Below are positions 30,155-38,583 of a DNA stretch of 64,000 bases, piece after piece (within the stretch, counting starts at the first letter, position 1; the number at the start of each line of letters is the position of its first letter). The stretch lies in assembly GCA_032252755.1 (NCBI GenBank), contig JAVUPY010000052.1, positions 186,001-250,000 on the forward strand, read 5' to 3'. Below the pieces are notes generated by a model. The model was not told where the DNA came from. It saw only the letters and a program-made list of their open reading frames with translations, and did no database searches. Source of the stretch: Terriglobia bacterium (GTDB lineage: Bacteria > Acidobacteriota > Terriglobia > Terriglobales > Acidobacteriaceae). Made by a program: the position numbers and the translations under genes.

Positions 30155-31880
30155 ACTTCCCGGCTCTGCTGCTCACGGCGAAATCCGGCGTTCCCGCCGC
30201 CTGATAGATCTCTGTAATCGCCCCACGTGCAGCCGACGAAACTGTCGCCGCATACTTCGCGAACACCCCGGTCTTGTATCCAGGCTCCGGCGCTTTCCAC
30301 TTCCGCAACCGTGACTTAATCTCCTCGTCCGGCACCGCCATCGAGAGTTCTCTCTTCGCGATATCGAACGTGATCATGTCACCGTCGCGTATCGCCGCAA
30401 TCGGTCCACCGACGGCAGCTTCCGGCGCCACATGCCCTGCCATCAAGCCGCGAGTCGCCCCGGAGAATCGTCCATCGGTTAGCAGCGCCACCGTGTCACT
30501 CAACTCAGCGATCCCCGCAATCGCGGCCGTAACGCCCAGCATCTCGCGCATTCCCGGACCGCCTCGCGGCCCCTCGTAGCGAATGACGACAACGTCGCCA
30601 GCCTGGATCCGTGCATCCTGCACCGCCGCAAACGCGTCCTCTTCCGAATCGAACACGCGCGCCGGTCCGCGATGATTGAGGTGCTCATGTCCCGCAACCT
30701 TCACGACGCAGCCCTCGGGTGCAAGATTTCCCTTCAGAATCACATGCCCCCCGGTCGGCTTGAGTGGCTGCGCGTTCGGCCGAACCACGACTTGTCCCGG
30801 TGTCTCCGCTGCCGAAGTAGCTTCTTCCGCAATCGTTCGCTGCGTGACCGTCATCGCGGCTTCGTGCAAGAGCCCAGCCTCGAGCAGACGATTGGCTACT
30901 AACCTTGTCCCACCCGCCTCGTAAAGATCGGTTGCCATGAACCGGCCTCCGGGTTTGAGATCGCAAAGCAGCGGCACGCGCCGATTGATTCGATCGAAGT
31001 CGTCGATGCTCAGTTCAATCCCCATCTCGTGCGCAATCGCCAGCAGGTGCAAAACGGCGTTGGTCGATCCGCCCGACGCGGCGACGCTCGCAATTGCGTT
31101 TTCAATCGCGTCGCGCGTGATGATCTGGCTTGGCCGCACATCAGCCCTGAAGAGTTCCATCACCAGCTGCCCGGCCTCGTACGCTACCTTGTTCTTCGCT
31201 TCGACCATCGCCGGAACTGCATTCGCGCCCATCGGCGAAATCCCCAGGAACTCACTTACCATCGACATCGTGTTCGCCGTGAACTGCCCGCCGCATGCCC
31301 CCGCGCCCGGACACGCGCTCTCTTCCAGCATCTGCAACTCCGCATCGCTCATCGCACCGCGCGCATGAGCCCCGACCGCTTCGAACACATCCTGGATGGT
31401 GACGTTCTTCTCGTGAAACTTTCCCGGCGCGATCGATCCGCCGTACAGCATCACCGACGGCACATCAACGCGCGCGATCGCCATGATCGTCCCCGGAATC
31501 GTCTTGTCACATCCCGAGATCGCCACCATACCGTCGAACAGATTTCCCCGCGCGACGAGTTCGATCGAATCGGCGATCACCTCGCGGCTCACCAGCGACG
31601 CCTTCATTCCCTGCGAACCCATCGTGATCCCATCCGAGATCGACACCGTGTTGAACTCCATCGGCGTCCCGCCCGCGTCTCTCACGCCCTTCTTAATGTG
31701 GTCCGCGAGTTCGCGCAGGTGGTAGTTGCACGGCCCAATCTCGATCCATGTGTTCGCAATCCCGATGATCGGTTTCTTCAGGTCCTCACTCGTAAATCCT
31801 GCCGCATGAAGCATCGCCCGCGCCGGCGCGCGGTTCGGTCCATCCGTAATAGCTGCACTTTTCCTGGGTTGATCCGGCAT
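30153..31880 (-). CDS. ilvD: Dihydroxy-acid dehydratase
   Basis: An Fe-S dehydratase of the third step of Val/Ile synthesis (575 residues). Cluster cysteines are visible in [16 protein letters not shown] and [47 protein letters not shown] and the [22 protein letters not shown] motif of the C-terminal domain are intact. First gene of the ilvDBNC set. The 258 bp upstream contain a plausible TTGATA-N17-AATCAT promoter in an AT-rich patch. Confidence 0.96.
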   Translation of the reverse strand: MPDQPRKSAAITDGPNRAPARAMLHAAGFTSEDLKKPIIGIANTWIEIGPCNYHLRELADHIKKGVRDAGGTPMEFNTVSISDGITMGSQGMKASLVSREVIADSIELVARGNLFDGMVAISGCDKTIPGTIMAIARVDVPSVMLYGGSIAPGKFHEKNVTIQDVFEAVGAHARGAMSDAELQMLEESACPGAGACGGQFTANTMSMVSEFLGISPMGANAVPAMVEAKNKVAYEAGQLVMELFRADVRPSQIITRDAIENAIASVAASGGSTNAVLHLLAIAHEMGIELSIDDFDRINRRVPLLCDLKPGGRFMATDLYEAGGTRLVANRLLEAGLLHEAAMTVTQRTIAEEATSAAETPGQVVVRPNAQPLKPTGGHVILKGNLAPEGCVVKVAGHEHLNHRGPARVFDSEEDAFAAVQDARIQAGDVVVIRYEGPRGGPGMREMLGVTAAIAGIAELSDTVALLTDGRFSGATRGLMAGHVAPEAAVGGPIAAIRDGDMITFDIAKRELSMAVPDEEIKSRLRKWKAPEPGYKTGVFAKYAATVSSAARGAITEIYQAAGTPDFAVSSRAGK

Positions 31881-31950
31881 AAAAAATTCGTTCTGGGACG
31901 CACTGTCCTTTTAACTTTGTGAGTGCCATCTTAGGGCGGAACTTGATGAT

Positions 31951-31974
31951 TAGTCCAATTTATATTTTTATCAA
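31951..31974 (-). promoter_or_regulatory. ilvD: Candidate promoter region of ilvD
   Basis: In the AT-rich stretch upstream of ilvD the minus strand reads TTGATA, 17 bp, then AATCAT, a passable sigma70 arrangement about 65 bp before the start codon. Coordinates are approximate for the -35/-10 core. The surrounding 31881-32138 has no gene I can support. Confidence 0.35.
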
Positions 31975-32117
31975 TATCATTCACTTTGCCTAATACTGCA
32001 ATTGAAACTTATGCGCCCTCTTGCTGCTGTAATCACCCCACCTAAATGCCTCAACCGAAGGAAATTAAGCCGCTGTCGCCATCCTTATGAAGCTATCGGG
32101 CAGCTTATGATTTCAGG

Positions 32118-32151
32118 CCCGACGTTTAGCATCCGTGCTCAAACCGTCGGG
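32118..32151 (-). terminator. thrB: Strong hairpin spanning the thrB stop codon
   Basis: On the minus strand CCCGACG-G-TTT-G-AGCA pairs with TGCTAAACGTCGGG around a CGGA loop. It starts inside the last thrB codons and includes the stop. There is no T-run after it, so it may stabilise the mRNA 3' end or act with Rho rather than as a canonical intrinsic terminator. Confidence 0.45.
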
Positions 32152-33068
32152 GGCACCGATTCTACCGCGCGCAAACTCTCCTCACCCTGATGCACGCTCA
32201 AAACTCGCACCGCGCACGCATTCCCCGTCCGCAGATACGTCCTTCGCATGAGCGCCGCAATCGCCTCGACATTATTCTGTGCGAACCCCACCAGCGACGG
32301 CCCCGCTCCGCTCAAGCAAACGCCCAGCAAATCCGGATGCTCCAATCCGAGCAGGTCTTCCAATCCCGGCACCAGTTTCTCCCGATACGGCTGATGCAAC
32401 CGGTCGTGCAGCGCCTCGCGCAACAAACCATAACTCTCGTTTTGCAGCGCGCTCATCAGCAGCACCACGCGCTGAAGGTTGTACACCGCATCCTGTCGCG
32501 ACACATGCGACGGCAGCACCTGTCGCGCCGCCTGCGTCGACAACCCAAACTCCGGCGTCAGCACAATCATCTGTAGCGACTCCGGCCAGCGAAACTGCAC
32601 TGCCACAGCCGATCCATCCGGCAACTCGCAGCTCGCGGTCATTCCGCCCAGCAGCGCCGCCGCGACATTATCTGGATGCCCCTCCAGCGCGGTCGCCGCA
32701 TTCAGCATCTGGTTCGGCGATAGCGGCCTCGCCACTGCGTCGTACAACCGGATCCCCGCGACGGTAGCCGCCGCGCTACTCCCCAGCCCCGACCTCATCG
32801 GGATATCGCTGCGAACCTCCACCTTGAGCGACGGCAAGTCTTTCGGCAACTGGCGCGCCAGAAATCGAAACGCCCGCTCAATGTAGTTCTCGCCCTGAAG
32901 TTGCAGCCCTTCAAAGCGAAAATACAATTTCGACTCCGCATCGTCCGTCGCCCGCACTCGCAGCGTGAGATACAACTGCACTGCCACAGCAAGCGTGTCG
33001 AATCCCGGCCCCAGGTTCGCAATTGACGCCGGTACCCGAATCTCAAACTCCTGCGGCGACATTCCCAT
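32139..33068 (-). CDS. thrB: Homoserine kinase
   Basis: A GHMP-family kinase that phosphorylates homoserine before threonine synthase (309 residues). The N-terminal VPASIANLGPGFDTLAVAVQLYL, the ATP-binding loop MRSGLGSSAAATVAGI and the C-terminal GVCLSGAGPSLVGFA motif are the GHMP signatures. Its start overlaps the thrC stop (TGATG), so translation is coupled. Last gene of the lysC-ilvE-hom-thrC-thrB operon. Confidence 0.95.
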   Translation of the reverse strand: MGMSPQEFEIRVPASIANLGPGFDTLAVAVQLYLTLRVRATDDAESKLYFRFEGLQLQGENYIERAFRFLARQLPKDLPSLKVEVRSDIPMRSGLGSSAAATVAGIRLYDAVARPLSPNQMLNAATALEGHPDNVAAALLGGMTASCELPDGSAVAVQFRWPESLQMIVLTPEFGLSTQAARQVLPSHVSRQDAVYNLQRVVLLMSALQNESYGLLREALHDRLHQPYREKLVPGLEDLLGLEHPDLLGVCLSGAGPSLVGFAQNNVEAIAALMRRTYLRTGNACAVRVLSVHQGEESLRAVESVPPTV

Positions 33069-34282
33069 CAGTTCATCCCCACCGTCGACGCATCGCGCAA
33101 ACGCCCCTGCTCGCGCCGAATGATGAACTCCGTGTCTTTCAAAACGTGTCCGGTCAGGATCGCCACTACGCGCGCGTCCGCCTCGATCTTCTTCTCGCCC
33201 GCCAGTTTGTGCAGGGCCGCCAGTGTCGTCGCCGAAGCCGGCTCACACCCAATACCGTCACGTCCAATCACTTCCTTCGCTTCGGCGATCTCCTCATCCG
33301 TCACATCCATCACCCAACCGCCTGTGAACTTCACCGCACGCAACGCCTTCCTCCATGAACGCGGATTCCCGATGCGAATTGCCGTCGCCATCGTTTCCGG
33401 ATGCTCCACTGGCACCAGTTCCGCCGCTCCGCGTCGCCACATCTGGGCCAGCGGGTTGGCCCCTGCCGCCTGCACGACCACGAGTTTCGGCACATGCTCG
33501 ATCAACCCCGCCGCCTTCAGTTCCTCGAACCCTTTTCCGAACGCGGACGAGTTCCCGAGATTCCCGCCCGGCACGATCAGGTAATCCGGCGGATCCCACC
33601 CGAACTGCTCGCAGAGATGGAACATCGTCGTCTTCTGCCCCTCGATCCGGAACGGATTGATCGAATTCAAAAGGTAAATGTTCTCTTTTGAGGATTCGAT
33701 CACCGCATCCAGCGCCGCATCAAAACTGCCTTTGATCTGCACGACGTCGGCCCCGTAATCGAGAGTCTGCGCCAGCTTGTTGACGGAAATCTTTCCCTCT
33801 GGCAGATAGACTCGAACCTTCAGCCCAGCACGCGCCCCATACGCGGCCAGCGATCCAGAGGTATTTCCCGTCGAAGCGCAGGCGACAATTTTTGCGCCTG
33901 CGACTTTCGCCTCCGTCACTCCAACCGTCATTCCCAGGTCCTTGAAGCACGCCGTCGGGTTCCACCCCAGGTGCTTGAACCACAAATTCCGCAACCCCGC
34001 GTATTCAGCCGTGATGTTGCCGCGCACGATGGGACAATTCCCTTCTCCCATCGTGACGACCGCTTCCACCGGGTACTCCGGAAGAAACTCGCGGAAGCGC
34101 CAGACACCGCTCAGATCGCGCGGATCGTCGGAGACTCGCCGCTGCGCCCAGAGCCGCTTCAGTTTTCCGGGCTCGCACTCGACCTCCGGCTCCAGTTCCA
34201 GCAGTTCACCACATTTCGGACAGCTCAACCGGCGATCGTGCAAATCGAGTTCGTAGTGGCACTCACTGCATTGCAGTCTCAT
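33068..34282 (-). CDS. thrC: Threonine synthase with N-terminal zinc ribbon
   Basis: A PLP enzyme that converts O-phosphohomoserine to threonine (404 residues). A short zinc ribbon opens the protein (CSECHYELDLHDRRLSCPKCG), followed by the PLP lysine in NPTACFKDLGM, the CASTGNTSGSLAAYGARAG phosphate cup and the VPGGNLGNSSAFGKGF segment. It belongs to the short ThrC type common in archaea and many bacteria. Overlaps thrB by 1 bp; 39 bp separate it from hom. Confidence 0.93.
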   Translation of the reverse strand: MRLQCSECHYELDLHDRRLSCPKCGELLELEPEVECEPGKLKRLWAQRRVSDDPRDLSGVWRFREFLPEYPVEAVVTMGEGNCPIVRGNITAEYAGLRNLWFKHLGWNPTACFKDLGMTVGVTEAKVAGAKIVACASTGNTSGSLAAYGARAGLKVRVYLPEGKISVNKLAQTLDYGADVVQIKGSFDAALDAVIESSKENIYLLNSINPFRIEGQKTTMFHLCEQFGWDPPDYLIVPGGNLGNSSAFGKGFEELKAAGLIEHVPKLVVVQAAGANPLAQMWRRGAAELVPVEHPETMATAIRIGNPRSWRKALRAVKFTGGWVMDVTDEEIAEAKEVIGRDGIGCEPASATTLAALHKLAGEKKIEADARVVAILTGHVLKDTEFIIRREQGRLRDASTVGMN

Positions 34283-34289
34283 ATCTAAT

Positions 34290-34313
34290 CGTCATTCCGA
34301 GCGGAGCCGCGAC
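34290..34313. repeat. Short CGTCATTCCGAGCG copy between hom and thrC
   Basis: Reads CGTCATTCCGAGCGGAGCCG, a truncated single-arm version of the elements at 27669 and 30028. Confidence 0.5.
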
Positions 34314-34321
34314 TCACGTAC

Positions 34322-35617
34322 TCATCCCAATATCGGCATATCCACCGGCGCCGCCACATGGAAAGTCAGGTTCCGAATTTCCGCCAGCGCCTCGCGCAAC
34401 TTCTCGCTGCGACACGGCTCCAGCGTGATCACGAACGGCAACGACGCCTTCGAAAATCCCGGCCGCTGCAGCACCGAATCGATGTTGATTCCATGCCCCG
34501 AGAACACATTCGCCAGAGCCGCAATAATTCCCGGCTTGTCCGCTACTTTGAACCGGACGTAATGCGCACTGTTGAAATCGCCGCTCACCTTCAGCTTTCG
34601 CGCCGCACTCCAACCGACACTTGCCTGATTCTCACGATTCCGTGCCAGCCACAGCAGGTCGGAAACCACCGCCACCGCCGTTGGATCACCACCGGCACCG
34701 TGTCCTGAGAAAACTGTTTCGCCGCCGAACTCGCCCTTCGAAACAACGACGTTCTGGCTGCCCGTCACCCGCGCCAGCGCCGAACTCTGCGGCGCCAGGC
34801 ACGGCTGCACCCGCGCGTACAACGTGTCACCCTGTAACTCTGCCCGAGAAATCTGTCGTATGGTGCACCCCAAATCGTGCGCGTAAGCAAAGTCGATCTG
34901 CTCCACCTCACGAATGCTGTGCGTCTCCACCTGCTCCGGTTCCAACGACGCGTTCAGTGCCGTGCGCGCCAGGATCGTCAGCTTTGCCCTCGCATCGAAC
35001 CCGTCGATATCCTCCGACGCATTTGCCTCTGCAAATCCCTTCGCCTGCGCCTGCTCCAGCGCCTCGCTGAACGAGATCCCCGCATTCTCAATCTGGCTAA
35101 GGATGAAGTTGCACGTGCCGTTCAAAATGCCGCTGATGCGCTGGATGCGATCGCCCGCGAGTCCTTCCTGCAAGCCCAGCAGCACCGGGATGCCGCCCGC
35201 GACCGAGGCACCATATAGAAGATGGCACCCATGCTCCGCTGCCAGCTGCAACAGCTCCGGGCCGCAGCGGGCCATCAACTGTTTGTTGGCCGTCACCACC
35301 GACTTGCCCGACTCCAGCGCCCGACGCACCCACTCCTCTGCCGGATCCAATCCGCCGATCAGTTCCAGCACGACATCGCAGTCGGACGTCAGCACGTCAT
35401 CGACATTTTCCGTCCACACGACCTCGCGCTTCACCCAATCGACCTTCTTGCGATCGATGTTGCGGTTGTAGACGTGCGTCAAGTGGAGTTGCCCAGCCCC
35501 GGCCGTGAGAATGCGTGCGACCGAGCGTCCGACCGTGCCGAACCCGATCAGTCCAACCTTGCATCGCTCGTCGCGCGCCTCGCTCGCTTCTTTAGTCACC
35601 TGCGGCGACGTTACCAA
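34322..35617 (-). CDS. hom: Homoserine dehydrogenase
   Basis: An NAD(P)-dependent enzyme converting aspartate semialdehyde to homoserine (431 residues). The Rossmann motif VGLIGFGTVGRSVARIL, the VVTANKQLMA segment, the catalytic stretch GGIPVLLGLQEGLAGDRIQRISGILNGTCNFIL and a C-terminal ACT domain (VRFKVADKPGIIAALANVFSGHGINIDSVLQ) for threonine feedback are all present. The TTG at 35617 has an AGGAGG 6 nt upstream, so I keep it; the start overlaps ilvE by 26 bp. Confidence 0.95.
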   Translation of the reverse strand: MVTSPQVTKEASEARDERCKVGLIGFGTVGRSVARILTAGAGQLHLTHVYNRNIDRKKVDWVKREVVWTENVDDVLTSDCDVVLELIGGLDPAEEWVRRALESGKSVVTANKQLMARCGPELLQLAAEHGCHLLYGASVAGGIPVLLGLQEGLAGDRIQRISGILNGTCNFILSQIENAGISFSEALEQAQAKGFAEANASEDIDGFDARAKLTILARTALNASLEPEQVETHSIREVEQIDFAYAHDLGCTIRQISRAELQGDTLYARVQPCLAPQSSALARVTGSQNVVVSKGEFGGETVFSGHGAGGDPTAVAVVSDLLWLARNRENQASVGWSAARKLKVSGDFNSAHYVRFKVADKPGIIAALANVFSGHGINIDSVLQRPGFSKASLPFVITLEPCRSEKLREALAEIRNLTFHVAAPVDMPILG

Positions 35618-36572
35618 GCCCCGCCTCCTTTGCTGCCTCGCTCCGTGCCGGCACCTTCACATAATCCAGCCACCGTGCAGAAAACTTGTGCTTGCCTCGA
35701 ACTGCCTTGGTAAATGCGCGCTGCAACCGCTGCGTCACCGGGCCCGTCTCGCCCCCACCGATCTTGCGGAAATCAATCTCGCGCAGCCCGATCACCTCGG
35801 CAGCCGTACCCGACACAAAGACTTCATCGGCGAAATACAGCTGGTCCCGCGAAACCGGCTGCTCCGTCACGCTATATCCCAGATCGCGCGCCAGTGCAAT
35901 GATGCTGTCCCGCGTGATGCCCTCAAGCACGCCGGCCGCTGGCGTCGTGTAGATAGCTCCCTTGCGCACCAGGAACAGGTTCTCTCCCGTGCACTCGGCG
36001 ACGTACCCCTGCGGGTCGAGCATGATCGCCTCGTCGAATCCCAGCCGCACCGACTCGGTCTTGGCCAGCACCGAGTTCACGTAATTCCCGCAGATCTTTG
36101 CCTTCGTCATCGTCACGTTCGCGTGGTGCCGGGTGAACGACGAGGTGTTGGCGCGGACGCCGCGCTCCAGCGCCTCATGACCAAGATACGCTTCCCAATT
36201 CCACGCGGCGATACCAACGTGAGGCTCACCGTTATCGATACACAAATTCCATCCGCCCTCGGCGAGATACACCAGTGGTCTAACGTAGCAGTTTCCAAAA
36301 CCATTCGCGGCGACCACTTCCAGCACCGCGTCACAGAGTTCATCCACCGAGTACGGCAGTTCGCGCCACCCGAGAACCTGTGCCGACTGCTCCAGCCGAC
36401 GCATATGGTCTTTCAACCGAAATACCGCCGGCCCGCGATCCGCCTGGTAGCACCGGATACCCTCGAATACCCCGACGCCGTAATGCAGACCCGCCGTCAA
36501 AAACGGCAACTGCGCCGCATGCTGATCCCGCAACTCTCCATTAAGCCAGATGAAATTCCCTGTCTTCGACAT
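35592..36572 (-). CDS. ilvE: Branched-chain-amino-acid aminotransferase
   Basis: A fold-type IV PLP aminotransferase for the last step of Ile/Val/Leu synthesis (326 residues from ATG 36572, preceded by AGGAG; a TTG at 36575 is also possible). It opens FIWLNGELRDQHAAQLPFLTAGLHYGVGVFEGIRCY, with YVRPLVYLAEGG, the catalytic Lys region (HANVTMTKAKICGNYVNSVLAKTE) and GTAAEVIGLREID. It is embedded between lysC (32-bp overlap) and hom (26-bp overlap), which links threonine and branched-chain synthesis in one transcript. Confidence 0.94.
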   Translation of the reverse strand: MSKTGNFIWLNGELRDQHAAQLPFLTAGLHYGVGVFEGIRCYQADRGPAVFRLKDHMRRLEQSAQVLGWRELPYSVDELCDAVLEVVAANGFGNCYVRPLVYLAEGGWNLCIDNGEPHVGIAAWNWEAYLGHEALERGVRANTSSFTRHHANVTMTKAKICGNYVNSVLAKTESVRLGFDEAIMLDPQGYVAECTGENLFLVRKGAIYTTPAAGVLEGITRDSIIALARDLGYSVTEQPVSRDQLYFADEVFVSGTAAEVIGLREIDFRKIGGGETGPVTQRLQRAFTKAVRGKHKFSARWLDYVKVPARSEAAKEAGLGNVAAGD

Positions 36573-37977
36573 CAATCGCTCTCCTCACCTTTGTGACTTC
36601 GTGTTTTCGTAATACTTCTTTTTTCGGAAAGAAATGTGCGTGCAGTTTTGCTACTGCCTTTGGCACCGCCTCTTCATCGACGACCACGCTGATGTTGATC
36701 TCCGAGGCGCCCTGCGAAATCATGTGGATATTCACGCCGGCGTCCGCCAGCACGCGAAACACGCTCGCCGCAATACCGACCGTCCCGCGAATGTCCTTCC
36801 CCACCAGGCACACAATCGCCTTGCGAGGCTCGACATCCACCTCACCCAACTCTCTTAGTTCCGGAACCATGGCCGCGACATCGTGCGACGGATCGACCAC
36901 CAGCGACACGCTCACTTCCGAGGTCGACACCAGGTCCACCGGGCAGCGATGCTTCGCGAGTATGTCGAACATCGCTTTCAGGAAGCCCGAGGCCATCAGC
37001 ATCCGCGGCGCGCGTAGGTTAATCACCGTCGATCCCTTCTTCGCAGCGATTGCTCGGAACGTCGTCCGGCTGGGCGCCACCTTGCTGCGAACGCACGTCC
37101 CACTGCTCCGTGGCTTCCGTGAATTCAGCACGTAGACGGGGATATCGCGCTCCACTGCCGGCAATAACGTAGCGGGATGCAGCACCTTCGCTCCGAAATA
37201 TGCAAGCTCTGCCGCCTCGTCGAAGCTGATCGTGCGGATTCGCTGCGCGTCCGGGCATAGTCGCGGATCCGTCGTGAGCATCCCCTCGACATCGGTCCAG
37301 ATCTCGATTGCCTCTGCATCAAGCAGCGCGCCGAAAATCGCCGCTGAGTAGTCCGACCCGCCACGCCCGAGCGTCGTCACCTCGCCGTCTTCCGTTCCGC
37401 CGATAAATCCTCCCATCACCGGAATCTTTCCCTTCGAAAGCAGCGGTGCAACTGTTTTGGTCAACCGCTCGCCGGTCCGCTCGAATAAGGGCTGCGCACT
37501 CTTGTGCATCGCGTCAGTCACCATCAATTCGCGCGAATCAACATGAACTCCAGCAAGTCCTTCCGCGCGGAACGCCGCCGCAACCAACAAACTCGACAAA
37601 ACCTCCCCATAAGAAAGAATGAGATCGGTAGTGCGATTCGAAAGCTCCCCAAGCGCTGCCACGCCCTTGAGCAACAACTCCAGCGATTTAACGTTCTCTT
37701 CGAAAGCCGCAAGCAGAAAATTCAGTTCCTGGCCCGATACCAGCTCACGCGCGGCCTCAACGTGCCGCGCCTCAAACCTCGCGAGTTCATCGAGCGCCGG
37801 CGCCAATTCATTCCGCTCCGCAGCCTCGCCCATCCGAACCAGCGCATCCGTCATCTTGGCCAAGGCACTTACCACTACCAGCGGACTCTTCGTGAGGCGC
37901 CAGCGAACAATTTGTGCCACCCGCCGAATCGCCTTGGCGTCCTCCACCGACGTCCCACCAAACTTCATCACGATCAT
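36541..37977 (-). CDS. lysC: Monofunctional aspartate kinase
   Basis: The first enzyme of the aspartate family pathway (about 478 residues). KFGGTSVEDAKAIRRVA opens the kinase domain; FIGGTEDGEVTTLGRGGSDYSAAIFGALLDAEAIEIWTDVEGMLTTDPR is the substrate and ATP region; two C-terminal ACT domains follow (INLRAPRMLMASGFLKAMFDILAKHRCPVDLVSTSEVSVSLVVD and AIVCLVGKDIRGTVGIAASVFRVLADAGVNIHMISQGASEINISVVVDEE). I chose ATG 37977, which has AAAGG nine bases upstream; TTG 37986 is the alternative. First structural gene after the attenuator leader. Confidence 0.95.
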   Translation of the reverse strand: MIVMKFGGTSVEDAKAIRRVAQIVRWRLTKSPLVVVSALAKMTDALVRMGEAAERNELAPALDELARFEARHVEAARELVSGQELNFLLAAFEENVKSLELLLKGVAALGELSNRTTDLILSYGEVLSSLLVAAAFRAEGLAGVHVDSRELMVTDAMHKSAQPLFERTGERLTKTVAPLLSKGKIPVMGGFIGGTEDGEVTTLGRGGSDYSAAIFGALLDAEAIEIWTDVEGMLTTDPRLCPDAQRIRTISFDEAAELAYFGAKVLHPATLLPAVERDIPVYVLNSRKPRSSGTCVRSKVAPSRTTFRAIAAKKGSTVINLRAPRMLMASGFLKAMFDILAKHRCPVDLVSTSEVSVSLVVDPSHDVAAMVPELRELGEVDVEPRKAIVCLVGKDIRGTVGIAASVFRVLADAGVNIHMISQGASEINISVVVDEEAVPKAVAKLHAHFFPKKEVLRKHEVTKVRRAIDVEDREFHLA

Positions 37978-38089
37978 TTTCGGCAACCTTTCCTATCAAT
38001 GCCGTTATCCGGAGCGCCCCAAGTAGCGAGGAGTTGCGGAACCCGCATTTCTCGCCGCCCCGCTGTCTCGGGTCGCGCCAAAATTCACA

Positions 38090-38128
38090 CCTAAAACACG
38101 AAAGCCCACCGTCTTATTGGCGGTGGGC
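38090..38128 (-). terminator. Attenuator terminator in the lysC leader
   Basis: On the minus strand GCCCACCG (38128-38121), a 9-nt loop and CGGTGGGC (38111-38104) are followed by TTTCGTGTTTTAG. It lies between the leader ORF and lysC, so it would abort transcription before the structural genes. Its 5' arm (TTCGAGCCCACCGCCA) can alternatively pair with the end of the leader ORF (TGGCGG-A-CTCGAA), which would prevent termination. Confidence 0.72.
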
Positions 38129-38155
38129 TCGAATCTCTCTGAACTTTGCTTTAGA

Positions 38156-38248
38156 TCATTTCGAGTCCGCCATCCCTGGGAGCACAATAATTCGTGTCAC
38201 TGTCATAATGACCGTCGACAGGCTCACCGAGATGGCGTTGAAATGCAT
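38156..38248 (-). CDS. Putative Thr/Ile/Val-rich attenuator leader peptide
   Basis: A 30-codon ORF upstream of lysC. Codons 12-23 encode T-V-I-M-T-V-T-R-I-I-V-L: eleven of twelve are Thr, Val, Ile, Met or Leu, the products of the operon's pathways. It ends 28 nt before the terminator stem. The last codons (MADSK-stop) contain TGGCGGACTCGAA, complementary to the terminator's 5' arm, so a ribosome stalled at the Thr/Ile/Val codons would leave this segment free to form an antiterminator, while one reaching the stop would cover it. The ribosome site is weak (ACGGA). This is the arrangement of E. coli thrL/ilvL, inferred here from sequence alone. Confidence 0.6.
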   Translation of the reverse strand: MHFNAISVSLSTVIMTVTRIIVLPGMADSK

Positions 38249-38259
38249 AAAGTCCGTGT

Positions 38260-38288
38260 AGAGTAACCTACCTTTTCTTAGAGGTCAA
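38260..38288 (-). promoter_or_regulatory. Candidate promoter of the lysC operon
   Basis: TTGACC (38288-38283), 17 bp, TACTCT (38265-38260) on the minus strand. Transcription would begin close to 38253, just ahead of the leader ATG. A second possibility, TTGTAA-N17-GATTCT, lies about 28 bp farther upstream and would give a longer 5' end. Confidence 0.5.
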
Positions 38289-38424
38289 GAATCCATCGCG
38301 AGATTTCCGGTTACAAACATCACAAAAGTTTGGGGTTCAAATGAAATTGCCGATTCGGAATTTTTACTGAACGGCAGAGCAATGGAGCAGGAGATTGGCC
38401 GTGCCATGGCTCGCATTCGGGCTC

Positions 38425-38433
38425 TGCTATAAT
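38425..38433 (+). promoter_or_regulatory. Extended -10 promoter of tRNA-Pro
   Basis: TGC-TATAAT, a perfect -10 hexamer with the TGN extension, about 48 bp upstream of the tRNA. No good -35 is seen at 17 bp spacing, which is usual for extended -10 promoters. Confidence 0.6.
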
Positions 38434-38481
38434 AAAAATGTAGCGACGAGTTCTTTCCTGCCTTCGTCGCGCCTTCCTAGT

Positions 38482-38558
<77 letters not shown>

Positions 38559-38583
38559 ATCTTTCTCTCGCATTCTCAATTGT

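Noticed and set aside
31960-31980. ATG ATA TTG ATA AAA ATA TAA (M-I-L-I-K-I) upstream of ilvD as a leader peptide
   Set aside because: It lies in an AT-rich patch that fits a promoter better (TTGATA-N17-AATCAT), uses rare ATA codons expected by chance there, and has no terminator/antiterminator pair downstream, unlike the lysC leader.
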